From an uncultured Lachnospiraceae bacterium (GTDB lineage Bacteria > Bacillota > Clostridia > Lachnospirales > Lachnospiraceae): a stretch of 17,002 nucleotides of DNA. How positions within the stretch are numbered: position 1 is the stretch's first letter; each line of letters starts with the position of its first letter. Below, in pieces: positions 1 through 7,465 of the stretch. The position numbers were made by a program, and so were the translations under genes. Under the pieces are notes generated by a model. The model saw only the letters and a list, made by a program, of their open reading frames with translations. It was not told the DNA's origin and ran no database searches. The DNA lies in the NCBI GenBank assembly GCA_910585255.1, contig CAJUEI010000066.1, positions 1 through 17,002 on the forward strand, in the 5' to 3' direction.

Positions 1-688
1 CCCCTCCATGATTATGCCCAGCCAGCACCAACCGAGCCCCCCACTGTGCATAAGCAGGAAAATGCACCGGATTATGAGCCAAAAGAATAGAAAACCCCTC
101 TTCCCTCTTTCCAAGACAATCCGTCAGATACTCCTTATCCATCTCTTCTATCTTAAGCCGTTTATAATAATACTGCCCAATTGTCAATCCATATATCACA
201 ATTCGCTCCCCATTCCGCTCCCAATACCGCCTCTCATTATCCAAAATCTCAATCCCCTTCTCTTTCAATGCCCCGGCATACTCCTGGTAAAGCGTCTGAT
301 AAAGCACCGTATTCTGACGAACCCGATACTCATGATTTCCCATTCCATAGATCACAGGAAAATGCCCCTGAATCCACAAAACCAATTCCAATGCCACCGC
401 ATAAGAAGCCCCGGGCTTTCCCACCATCATATCCCCGCCGATCAAAACCAAATCAGGTTTTTCTGCCAAAAGTGCCTCTTTTAGCCTCTGATTTTTCTCC
501 CCAAATTCATTGTTATGAAGATCTGATAAAAAAGCAATTTTACAGCCGTCAAATCCGACAGGAATTTCTTTCGATTCTATCGAATACCGTGTCAGAACCA
601 AATGCTGATTTTCCCGATATCCCCATCGAAAAAACAGCACAAGCAATCCCCCTAAAACCAGCAGAACCAAAAAAATACCTATCTTCAT
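1..688 (-). CDS. Membrane-anchored calcineurin-like metallophosphoesterase, 3' end beyond window
   Basis: The reading frame starts at an ATG at 688 and stays open for 229 codons to the left edge, so the C-terminus is missing. Residues 1-22 are a hydrophobic N-terminal anchor or uncleaved signal. The metal-binding signatures of the calcineurin-like phosphoesterase superfamily appear in order: DxH in SDLHNN (D56, H58), GGD (84-86), GNHE (117-120), a His in LAHNPVH (H205) and GHNHGG (224-229). This suggests a two-metal phosphoesterase acting on the outer face of the membrane; the substrate is unknown. The family resembles YkuE/YaeI-like enzymes. The start codon overlaps the radA stop as ATGA, so translation is probably coupled to radA, although no shared function is obvious. 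The family call is firm; the exact substrate cannot be read from sequence. Confidence 0.9.
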   Translation of the reverse strand, partial: MKIGIFLVLLVLGGLLVLFFRWGYRENQHLVLTRYSIESKEIPVGFDGCKIAFLSDLHNNEFGEKNQRLKEALLAEKPDLVLIGGDMMVGKPGASYAVALELVLWIQGHFPVIYGMGNHEYRVRQNTVLYQTLYQEYAGALKEKGIEILDNERRYWERNGERIVIYGLTIGQYYYKRLKIEEMDKEYLTDCLGKREEGFSILLAHNPVHFPAYAQWGARLVLAGHNHGG

Positions 689-2061
689 CCAGCTCCCTCC
701 ATCCAACGCATCACTTCCCCTAGATTCCCGATTCCAACCATCCGCATCCCCTGCGGCACCTCAATATTGCTAAGTGAAACTTTTGGCAGCACACAAGTAC
801 GAAACCCCAGCTTAAATGCCTCCTTTACCCGTGCCTCACACATTCGAATCCCCCGCACCTCTCCGGCAAGCCCCACTTCTCCAAATACAATCGTCTTATC
901 CTCCACCGCCCGATCCCGATAACTTGAGATAATCGCCATTACAATTCCCAAGTCCAAAGAAGGTTCATTTAACTTTAGTCCCCCTGCAATATTAATATAG
1001 GCATCACACTCGGAAAGCCGAAGTCCGCCCCGCTTTTCTAAGACCGCCATTAAAAGATTAACCCGATTATAATCCGTTCCGGCAGCGGTTCGTCTAGGCA
1101 GTCCGAAATTTGTCTTACAGACCAATGCCTGCACCTCTAAAAGAATCGGACGGGTTCCCTCTATCGCACATGTTACAATCGAGCCGGAAGCCCCCTGTGG
1201 TTTTCCATTTAACATATATTCGGAAGGATTCTCCACCTCTTCCAACCCGTTTTCCCGCATTTCAAATACTCCGATTTCGTTGGTAGAACCAAACCGATTC
1301 TTTACGCCACGCAGAATTCGATAAGCTGCATGGCGATCTCCCTCAAAATAAAGCACGGTGTCCACCATATGTTCCAATACACGAGGTCCCGCTACCACTC
1401 CCTCTTTTGTTACATGTCCTACTATAAAAATCGAGATACCCAGTCCCTTTGCTATCTGCATTAAAAGTCCGGTTGACTCCCGCACTTGACTTACACTTCC
1501 GGGAGCAGAAGACACATCCTCCCGCATCATAGTCTGTATGGAATCGATTACCACGATATCCGGTTTTGCCTCCTCTAACTTCTCTCTAATCCATTCCAGA
1601 TTCGTCTCGCATAAAAGAAAAAACTGATCCGAAAACGTCCCTATCCGGTCAGCACGCAGTTTAATCTGCTGCAGCGACTCTTCCCCTGAAATATAATAGA
1701 CCTTTTTTGTCTCTGCCAAATTTCTGCAGACCTGTAAAAGCAATGTGGATTTTCCTATTCCCGGATCTCCTCCAACCAAAACCAGTGAACCGGAAACCAC
1801 ACCGCCTCCAAGCACCCGATCTAACTCCCGAATCCCGGTCAGCATCCGCTCTTCTTTTTCCATAGAAATCTCCGAAAGCCGCTTTTCTGCTGCTCCTGTC
1901 CGTCCCCCTATCAGTCCGCCCTGTCTCGCACTTATTTTTTTAACTGCAGGCTCTTCTACAAATACATTCCACGCTTTGCAAGCAGGACACTGCCCCAGCC
2001 ACTTTGCCGATTCATATCCACACTCCTGACAAAAAAATACATTTCCTTTCCCTTTTGCCAT
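685..2061 (-). CDS. radA: DNA repair protein RadA
   Basis: This 458-aa protein has the full RadA (Sms) architecture at the usual length. It has an N-terminal C4 zinc finger (C11, C14, C25, C28), a RecA-like ATPase core with Walker A GGDPGIGKST at 97-106 and Walker B VVIDS near 170-174, the RadA-specific KNRFGS motif at 254-259, and a C-terminal Lon-protease-like domain from about residue 285. RadA is a RecA-like branch-migration ATPase that processes recombination intermediates in the cytoplasm. The start is preceded by GGGAGGAAAGG a few bases upstream. A metallophosphoesterase start overlaps its stop by 4 bases. In many Firmicutes radA follows clpC closely; here one 138-aa gene and a terminator separate them. 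The radA promoter is not clear: a TATAAA-like box lies near 2086-2091 with no good -35. Confidence 0.97.
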   Translation of the reverse strand: MAKGKGNVFFCQECGYESAKWLGQCPACKAWNVFVEEPAVKKISARQGGLIGGRTGAAEKRLSEISMEKEERMLTGIRELDRVLGGGVVSGSLVLVGGDPGIGKSTLLLQVCRNLAETKKVYYISGEESLQQIKLRADRIGTFSDQFFLLCETNLEWIREKLEEAKPDIVVIDSIQTMMREDVSSAPGSVSQVRESTGLLMQIAKGLGISIFIVGHVTKEGVVAGPRVLEHMVDTVLYFEGDRHAAYRILRGVKNRFGSTNEIGVFEMRENGLEEVENPSEYMLNGKPQGASGSIVTCAIEGTRPILLEVQALVCKTNFGLPRRTAAGTDYNRVNLLMAVLEKRGGLRLSECDAYINIAGGLKLNEPSLDLGIVMAIISSYRDRAVEDKTIVFGEVGLAGEVRGIRMCEARVKEAFKLGFRTCVLPKVSLSNIEVPQGMRMVGIGNLGEVMRWMEGAG

Positions 2062-2117
2062 TTTTCCTTTCCTCCCTTTTCCCTTTATAAAATTACATAG
2101 AAAATAGAACTGTACAT

Positions 2118-2154
2118 AGAAAAAGAAGATTTTCCCCTCTGCGAAAAACCTTCT
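2118..2154 (-). terminator. Putative intrinsic terminator after the 138-aa gene
   Basis: Read on the minus strand, AGAAG (2154-2150) pairs with CTTCT (2128-2124), and a second block of TTTTC/GAAAA pairs lies inside after a small internal loop. The stem is followed by TTTTCTATG. It sits about 37 bases after the stop at 2191 and before radA, where a terminator is expected. The stem is A/T-rich and interrupted, so it may be leaky. Confidence 0.55.
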
Positions 2155-2190
2155 TTTCGAACTATTTTCTGCTTTATCTTTTTCTGTTTC

Positions 2191-2607
2191 CTATTCTACA
2201 CGCACAATCTCAACAGAAGCTGCTTTGCTTTCTCCAATCTCTGTACTAAACACCAGTTTTCCTCCTAGATTTGTCTGAATCATTCCGACAACCACACCGT
2301 CAATTAAAACCTTATATTCCGCATCTGCCTCTAACCCCACTGTTATCTGCGGATTTTCTGTTCCCTCTACTACGAACTGAACCCCTTTCTCTGTAAAGGA
2401 AAAACGGTTGACTGCGGTTCCCGGAACAGATTCATAGACAAATACTCCGTTCCTCTCTAGCTTCGTAATATCCTTATAAGTCTTCACCTTATAGAGATCA
2501 CCCTCATACTCAAAATCTACAACCTTTGATTTTACGGATAATTCATAATTTCCGAAGCTCAAACTTCCGTCTGTTTCCTTCTTTATCAATTCGTTTACTA
2601 CTGGCAT
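2191..2607 (-). CDS. Conserved-looking 138-aa protein of unknown function between clpC and radA
   Basis: The 138-aa product has no signal peptide and no membrane segment. It consists of short alternating hydrophobic and charged stretches that look all-beta, for example ELSVKSKVVDFEYEGDLYKV and AEYKVLIDGVVVGMI. A strong AGGAGG (2620-2615) stands 7-8 bases before the ATG at 2607, so the start is well supported. It has a plausible promoter of its own overlapping the clpC stop and a putative terminator after it, so it may be a single-gene unit that also receives clpC read-through. From memory, short proteins of this type in Lachnospiraceae are sometimes labelled 'endosialidase'; I see no enzyme motif that supports that name. 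Function unknown. Confidence 0.8.
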   Translation of the reverse strand: MPVVNELIKKETDGSLSFGNYELSVKSKVVDFEYEGDLYKVKTYKDITKLERNGVFVYESVPGTAVNRFSFTEKGVQFVVEGTENPQITVGLEADAEYKVLIDGVVVGMIQTNLGGKLVFSTEIGESKAASVEIVRVE

Positions 2608-2663
2608 ATATTTGCCCTCCTAAAAATGTGTATTCTGCTTGCCATTTCGCTTCTGATACTTTT

Positions 2664-2692
2664 ATTATATAATAGTTTTATCTGCTTGACTA
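2664..2692 (-). promoter_or_regulatory. Putative promoter of the 138-aa gene
   Basis: On the minus strand a perfect TATAAT (2669-2664) is preceded, after 17 bases, by TAGTCA (2692-2687), a 4/6 match to TTGACA that overlaps the clpC stop codon. The leader to the ATG would be about 50 bases. The -10 is strong and the -35 weak. Confidence 0.5.
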
Positions 2693-5152
2693 GTATTTTG
2701 TTGCCTTTTTATTAGAAAAATTCAATTCCTTTTCCTTCCTCTCCACACAGACAATATCTCCTGCATGAATCTCTCCGGCTAAAATCTTCTCCGCCAGTTC
2801 ATCCTCTAATCGCTTTTGAATCGTTCGTTTTAACGGACGGGCACCATATTTCTCATCATACCCAAGCTCTACCAAAAGTTCTTTTGCTTCATCCGTAACA
2901 GACAAGGTAATCTCCATCTGTGCGGCAACTCGCTGAATCACGGTATTTAAAAGAATGGTTACAATCTCTCGGATTTGTATCTTTGTCAATGCATGGAATA
3001 CTATCGTTTCATCAATTCGGTTTAAAAATTCTGGCTTAAACATTCGTTTTACTTCTGTCATAACGCTGTCTTTCATCCGTTTATAGTCTGCCTCTTCATT
3101 TTCTCCCGATAAAAATCCCAGCTTTTTCGGTGAAATAATATTTTCTGCTCCGGTATTTGACGTCATAATAATAATCGTATTTTTAAAATCAACCTTTCTC
3201 CCCTGCGAATCCGTAATATGCCCATCATCTAATACCTGCAGCAAAATATTAAAGATATCTGGATGTGCTTTTTCTACCTCATCGAATAAAATAACGGAAT
3301 AGGGATTGCGTCTTACCTTTTCACTTAACTGCCCTCCCTCTTCATATCCCACATATCCCGGCGGCGATCCGATTAATTTAGATACACTGTGTTTTTCCAT
3401 ATATTCTGACATATCCACCCGAATAATAGAAGTTTCCGTTCCAAACATAGCCTCCGCCAATGCCTTGCAGATTTCCGTCTTTCCTACGCCGGTAGGTCCT
3501 AAAAACAAAAACGATCCAATCGGACGCTTCGGATCTTTTAAGCCGACCCGCCCACGCCGAATCGCTCTTGCTACAGCCGTAACCGCTTCGTCCTGTCCGA
3601 CTACCCGTTTATGCAGCACACTTTCCAAGGATCGCAGCTTTTCTGTCTCCTCTTGTTCTAACTTTTTAACCGGGATTTTTGTCCAGCCGGAAACTACATC
3701 TGCAATCTCATTTTCCGATACAATAAAAGAAGTCTTTTCCCGTTCCTTTTTTAATTTTAATAAAAATTTTTCTCTTTTTTCTTCTTTTTTAACCTGTTTC
3801 TTTTTGATCTCTCCTGCCAGCGGATAATCTTCTTTTAAAATCGCCGCCTCTTTTTCCTGTTCTAATTGATAGATCTCTAAATCTAACTGTTTTAATTCCT
3901 TTGGTGCATGATAAGTGCCCAAACGCACTTTCGAAGATGCCTCATCAATTAGATCGATCGCTTTATCCGGCAGAAACCGATCATTGATATAGCGTGCTGA
4001 CATACGAACAGCCGCCTTTATTGCTTCATCTGTAATTTTTACATTGTGATGTTCTTCATAACAGGAACGAAGTCCCATTAAGATCGCTACTGCCTCTTCC
4101 TCTGTCGGCTCCTCTACGGTAACCGGCTGAAACCGTCTCTCCAATGCCGCATCTTTTTCGATATATTTCCGATATTCTGTAACCGTAGTCGCTCCGATTA
4201 GCTGAATCTCTCCTCTTGCCAATGCCGGCTTTAAAATATTAGAAGCATCTATCGCTCCTTCTGCACCCCCTGCACCGATAACCGTATGCAGTTCATCTAA
4301 AAATAAAACCACACTGCCGTCCGACTTTACCTCTGCAAGCAGCCGCTTAATCCGCTCTTCAAATTCTCCCCGATATTTCGATCCTGCTACCATTCCAGAT
4401 AAATCCAATGACAATACCCGCTTTTCTTTTAAAATCTCGGGCACATTTCCTGCTACAATCCGGGCAGCAAGCCCCTCTGCAATCGCCGTTTTTCCAACTC
4501 CCGGCTCTCCGATTAAACATGGGTTATTCTTTGTACGGCGGCTTAGGATCTGAATCACCCGTTCAATCTCCTGATCTCTTCCGATTACGGGATCGAGTTT
4601 CCCCTCTTTTGCACTTTGATTAAGATTTCTGCTGTACTGATCCAATGTCGGCGTTGTACTTCTGGTACGCTGACGAGGTTTTCCATTCTGAAAATCCTCT
4701 TTATAAAGATTTCCGTCCTCTCCCATTGCCAACAGCAGATCTACATACATCTTTTGAATATTTGCACCCAAAGAGATCAGCATCTTAGAAGCCACACAAT
4801 CCATTTCTTTAATTAACGCAATTAAGATATGCTCTGTTCCTGCCAATCTGCTGTGAAAGCGGGATGCCTCCTTTACCGCTGCCTCCAATATTTTTTCTGT
4901 CTTTGGAGAATAACCTTCCGGATCGGCAAAGCTAACCCTAGAAGTCGGTGCAATTAGCTGCTCCATTAATTCCAGCACCTTTTCTTCTGTAATATTATGC
5001 GTTTCCAATACATTTCCAGCAAGACTGTCCTTTGTACGAATCAAGCCTAACAGAATATGTTCTGTCCCAATATATCCGTGTCCAAGCTCCTTTGCCGCCT
5101 TATCGGCTGCTTTCTGTGCCATAATTGCTTTTTGTGTAAAACAACTTCGCAT
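2690..5152 (-). CDS. clpC: ATP-dependent Clp protease ATP-binding subunit ClpC
   Basis: This 820-aa HSP100 unfoldase has the ClpC order of parts: an N-terminal double Clp repeat (about 1-145), first AAA+ module with Walker A GEPGVGKT at 215-222 and Walker B VVLFLDEL at 281-288, a middle region with a UVR-like coiled coil at about 426-460, and second AAA+ module with GPTGVGKT at 552-559 and VILFDE at 620-625. The tripeptide LGF at 678-680 lies where ClpP-binding loops occur, so it probably feeds substrates to ClpP. A strong AGGAGG precedes the ATG, 19 bases after the stop of a GntR-type regulator, so the two form an operon. The usual Firmicutes neighbours ctsR, mcsA and mcsB are absent here, so control and adaptor use are likely different. 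The subfamily call is firm from the UVR region and two full AAA+ domains. Confidence 0.96.
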   Translation of the reverse strand: MRSCFTQKAIMAQKAADKAAKELGHGYIGTEHILLGLIRTKDSLAGNVLETHNITEEKVLELMEQLIAPTSRVSFADPEGYSPKTEKILEAAVKEASRFHSRLAGTEHILIALIKEMDCVASKMLISLGANIQKMYVDLLLAMGEDGNLYKEDFQNGKPRQRTRSTTPTLDQYSRNLNQSAKEGKLDPVIGRDQEIERVIQILSRRTKNNPCLIGEPGVGKTAIAEGLAARIVAGNVPEILKEKRVLSLDLSGMVAGSKYRGEFEERIKRLLAEVKSDGSVVLFLDELHTVIGAGGAEGAIDASNILKPALARGEIQLIGATTVTEYRKYIEKDAALERRFQPVTVEEPTEEEAVAILMGLRSCYEEHHNVKITDEAIKAAVRMSARYINDRFLPDKAIDLIDEASSKVRLGTYHAPKELKQLDLEIYQLEQEKEAAILKEDYPLAGEIKKKQVKKEEKREKFLLKLKKEREKTSFIVSENEIADVVSGWTKIPVKKLEQEETEKLRSLESVLHKRVVGQDEAVTAVARAIRRGRVGLKDPKRPIGSFLFLGPTGVGKTEICKALAEAMFGTETSIIRVDMSEYMEKHSVSKLIGSPPGYVGYEEGGQLSEKVRRNPYSVILFDEVEKAHPDIFNILLQVLDDGHITDSQGRKVDFKNTIIIMTSNTGAENIISPKKLGFLSGENEEADYKRMKDSVMTEVKRMFKPEFLNRIDETIVFHALTKIQIREIVTILLNTVIQRVAAQMEITLSVTDEAKELLVELGYDEKYGARPLKRTIQKRLEDELAEKILAGEIHAGDIVCVERKEKELNFSNKKATKY

Positions 5153-5171
5153 ACATTCCTCCTATTGAATA

Positions 5172-5555
5172 CTAAAAACGTACCCCTAAATATTCATCAT
5201 AAATCTGATCCAAAATCTGATGTGCTTCTTCCCGTGAAATTCCTTTACAGATTCCTTTTGCCAGCACCACATTCATATTTTGACGCAGTTCATTCAGCGT
5301 CTGTATCTTGTCGTAGCTAAGGGCGACAACTGCACCCTTTCTTCTGTCCAACTTTACAAAACCTTCCTGACGCAAAACAGAATAAGCCTTATTTACAGTA
5401 TGCATATTAATTCCAATACTGTCTGCTAACTGCCGCACAGAAGGAAGGGAATCCCCCTCCTTGTACTCTTCCATAGCGATTCCCATGATGATCTGATTTC
5501 TAAGCTGTATATAAAGTGCTTCTTCACTGTTAAAATCAATGGACAATACAAGCAT
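5172..5555 (-). CDS. GntR-family (YtrA-type) transcriptional regulator upstream of clpC
   Basis: This 127-aa protein has an N-terminal winged helix typical of GntR regulators: 'YIQLRNQIIMGIA', then 'GDSLPSVRQLADSIGINMHTVNKAYSVL' split across the recognition helix (about residues 36-65), then the wing 'GFVKLDRRKGAVV'. The C-terminal part is only about 50 residues and helical, which fits the short YtrA subfamily rather than FadR or HutC types. These often repress their own operon, frequently with transporter genes; here the partner is clpC, only 19 bases downstream. The ATG at 5555 is preceded by AAAGGGG at good spacing. A consensus promoter and a perfect inverted repeat lie directly upstream, which strongly suggests autoregulation and control of clpC. 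The effector is unknown. Confidence 0.9.
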   Translation of the reverse strand: MLVLSIDFNSEEALYIQLRNQIIMGIAMEEYKEGDSLPSVRQLADSIGINMHTVNKAYSVLRQEGFVKLDRRKGAVVALSYDKIQTLNELRQNMNVVLAKGICKGISREEAHQILDQIYDEYLGVRF

Positions 5556-5580
5556 CCATTTCGCCCCTTTCTCAAAAATC

Positions 5581-5601
5581 TGTTATACTCTTTCTATAAC
5601 A
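5581..5601. promoter_or_regulatory. Candidate operator of the GntR-type regulator (TGTTATA-N7-TATAACA)
   Basis: A perfect 7-base inverted repeat with a 7-base spacer lies just downstream of the -10 box of the gntR-clpC promoter, covering roughly the start of the transcript. A third copy of the half-site (GTTATA, 5620-5613 region) overlaps the -10. A dimeric winged-helix repressor bound here would block initiation. As RNA it can also form a 7-bp hairpin followed by GATTTTTG, which is too weak to call a terminator. Confidence 0.65.
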
Positions 5602-5610
5602 CCTGTTGTC

Positions 5611-5639
5611 AGTATAACTTAACTTTCTTCTCTTGTCAA
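5611..5639 (-). promoter_or_regulatory. Promoter of gntR-clpC operon
   Basis: On the minus strand a perfect TTGACA (5639-5634) is separated by 17 bases from TATACT (5616-5611). The -35 lies only 1 base after the stop codon of the cohesin-like gene (5643-5641). I see no terminator between, so read-through from the cell-surface operon into clpC is possible. Confidence 0.85.
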
Positions 5640-5640
5640 C

Positions 5641-7443
5641 CTACCTGTTGTCGTCCTCATCATAGTCAAAAAATTCAAAGTCATCGTCCAGCTCAAATTC
5701 CACTTCCTCATCAAAATCTGGTTCAAAATCCGGCTCTTTTTTACTTGCCTTCTGTGGTTTCTGTGATTTCTGCGGCTTTTCTGGTTGCTTGGAATCCAAA
5801 ACTTCTTCTTGCACTTTCTTTTTTGCCTTTTTAATATTAGGCACACTTACCTCTGGAATATTCTCTGATTCTGCAAAATCCACTCCCAGATCCTCATCTA
5901 ATACCTCCTGCTTTCCTACCATACCCCGCACCTTAAATACCAGTCCGATAATCGTAAATAACAAAACAATACTCAAGATTGCCAATGTAATAATAATCAT
6001 AAAATGAGTTTTTGATGACTTCTGATTCTCCTGCCTGCTTGCCGCCAAAGCTTCTTTTAACTCTTCTACATCAGAGGCATCTCCCTGTGCAGAATCGGAA
6101 GCTTTTGCATTGGCATGATAGCGCTGAATCGTCTTTTCCTTTGTATCATACTGATAAAAACCAGTATCTCCATTTGGGTTTAAGGCATACACCAAAAAGA
6201 ATTCTGAATCCGAGTCCGAAACCCATGCCGATACATTAGTCTGTACACTCTCCGAATCCTCTCCGGCTAATGTAATCGTTGTCGCACTATACCCTGCTGG
6301 AGCCGATACTCCATCTGCAAGCAAAAGCAGATAACTTCCCTCCGTATTTTTCAGTGTAATATATGGATAAACTGAATTATTTGCCACATCATAAACATAA
6401 AATCCACCATTACTATTTAAACCATCTACCATATAAAATAACGTAATATTCTGACTTCCTCCGCTATAGGCAGAAATCTCTTTTTCCTGATAGGACACGG
6501 TTGTCTTTGAAAATCCTTCTGGAATGGAATCACCGTCTGGTGCTTCCCCCACAAACATATCCTTTCCATTGACAAAAAACGAAACGGACTGCTCTATTTC
6601 CTCTGGAGTAAGCCCCGTCTCCGAAGAGGAAGCTGTTGTCTCATTCTGACTAGAAGAAGCGGTAGTCTCATTTTCGGTACGTCTTGCAGTTGTGGTCTCC
6701 GGCGGCTGTGTAGTAGTCGCCGCTGTTGTTTCCTCCGGCTTTCTGCGGACAATTACACTATATGTCTTTGTCGCACCGCTTTCTGCCGTAACCGTAATCT
6801 TAATCGTATTCACTCCTACATTCAGATTCGTATCCGAAACCGTATAAGTCGCCTTATCACTGCTGGTCGTTGCACTTACTACAATTTTAGTCAAATCATA
6901 AGGCACTGTAATATCATATTCTGTCGTATCCGGTGAAAATCCATATAACCCGCTTGGAGACAACATTAAAGAAGCCAAATCACAGTCCTCCGAAGCCGTC
7001 CGTGGTCCCTGTATTGTCACAGGTGCACTGGAAGCCTCTGTAATAGTCATCGAGTCCCCGCTGGAAGGATTTAAAGGACCTAAATCTGCTCCGGAAATAC
7101 TAATCGTAGCACTACCTGCCGATATTGCCCGAAACGTCAGCATATACGAATACGAACTGGCATTTCCATATCCCACAAATTTCAACCTTCCGGCTCCTCC
7201 AGAATCTGCACCTGATACATATTCCATCATATCAGGATTATAGTCTAAATAGAACTCATAGGCACCAATTGCCTCGCTTCCCTTTACATAAACCCCAACC
7301 TGAAAATTTTCTCCCTGTGTTGCAGTATAAGAAGTCGAACCATATGTGACACTTCCTTCTGCCGCCAAAATAAAACTGCTCTGAAAAAAGAACACTACCA
7401 ACAGCATAACTGCTATACCAATACATTTTCTCATACTTTTCAT
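5641..7443 (-). CDS. Membrane-anchored cell-surface protein with cohesin-like domain
   Basis: The 600-aa protein starts with a signal peptide (about 1-28, cut near ILAAEG). Residues 31-145 form a cohesin-like beta domain, with features such as ENFQVGVYVKG, EFYLDYNP and the alternating 'SATISISGADLG' strand. Residues 153-235 match the cadherin-like beta-sandwich pattern (LASLMLSPSG, FSPDTTEYDITVP, AESGATKTYSV). A Thr/Ser/Glu linker follows (236-280), then a region with two related repeats (about 335-365 and 415-443, both with 'GFY.YD'). A single transmembrane helix spans about 480-503. The cytoplasmic tail of about 95 residues has a Lys/Pro/Gln-rich part and a very acidic end. There is no LPXTG motif; anchoring is by the helix. 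It lies 22 bases after a dockerin-bearing glucosaminidase gene, so the likely role is to hold that enzyme at the membrane or wall. The cohesin call is by pattern only. Confidence 0.75.
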   Translation of the reverse strand: MKSMRKCIGIAVMLLVVFFFQSSFILAAEGSVTYGSTSYTATQGENFQVGVYVKGSEAIGAYEFYLDYNPDMMEYVSGADSGGAGRLKFVGYGNASSYSYMLTFRAISAGSATISISGADLGPLNPSSGDSMTITEASSAPVTIQGPRTASEDCDLASLMLSPSGLYGFSPDTTEYDITVPYDLTKIVVSATTSSDKATYTVSDTNLNVGVNTIKITVTAESGATKTYSVIVRRKPEETTAATTTQPPETTTARRTENETTASSSQNETTASSSETGLTPEEIEQSVSFFVNGKDMFVGEAPDGDSIPEGFSKTTVSYQEKEISAYSGGSQNITLFYMVDGLNSNGGFYVYDVANNSVYPYITLKNTEGSYLLLLADGVSAPAGYSATTITLAGEDSESVQTNVSAWVSDSDSEFFLVYALNPNGDTGFYQYDTKEKTIQRYHANAKASDSAQGDASDVEELKEALAASRQENQKSSKTHFMIIITLAILSIVLLFTIIGLVFKVRGMVGKQEVLDEDLGVDFAESENIPEVSVPNIKKAKKKVQEEVLDSKQPEKPQKSQKPQKASKKEPDFEPDFDEEVEFELDDDFEFFDYDEDDNR

Positions 7444-7465
7444 TTTTTATCACCCTTTCGTATTT

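Noticed and set aside
8..723. Plus-strand open frames at 8-484 and 181-723
   Set aside because: They lie opposite a metallophosphoesterase gene with all metal-binding motifs on the minus strand; their products are low-complexity Pro/Ser/His-rich shadows.
5581..5601. Intrinsic terminator for the cohesin-like gene
   Set aside because: The hairpin stem is only 7 A/T-rich base pairs and the following sequence GATTTTTG is a poor T tract; an operator role fits better.
5556..5640. Possible CtsR operator upstream of gntR-clpC
   Set aside because: I see no tandem GGTCAAA-type heptads; the only TTGACA is the -35 box, and the clear symmetric site is TGTTATA-N7-TATAACA.
5619..5846. Minus-strand frame of 75 aa overlapping the end of the cohesin-like gene
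   Set aside because: It is a Lys/Arg-rich shadow of the acidic tail in another frame, without a convincing ribosome binding site, and its end overlaps the gntR-clpC promoter.
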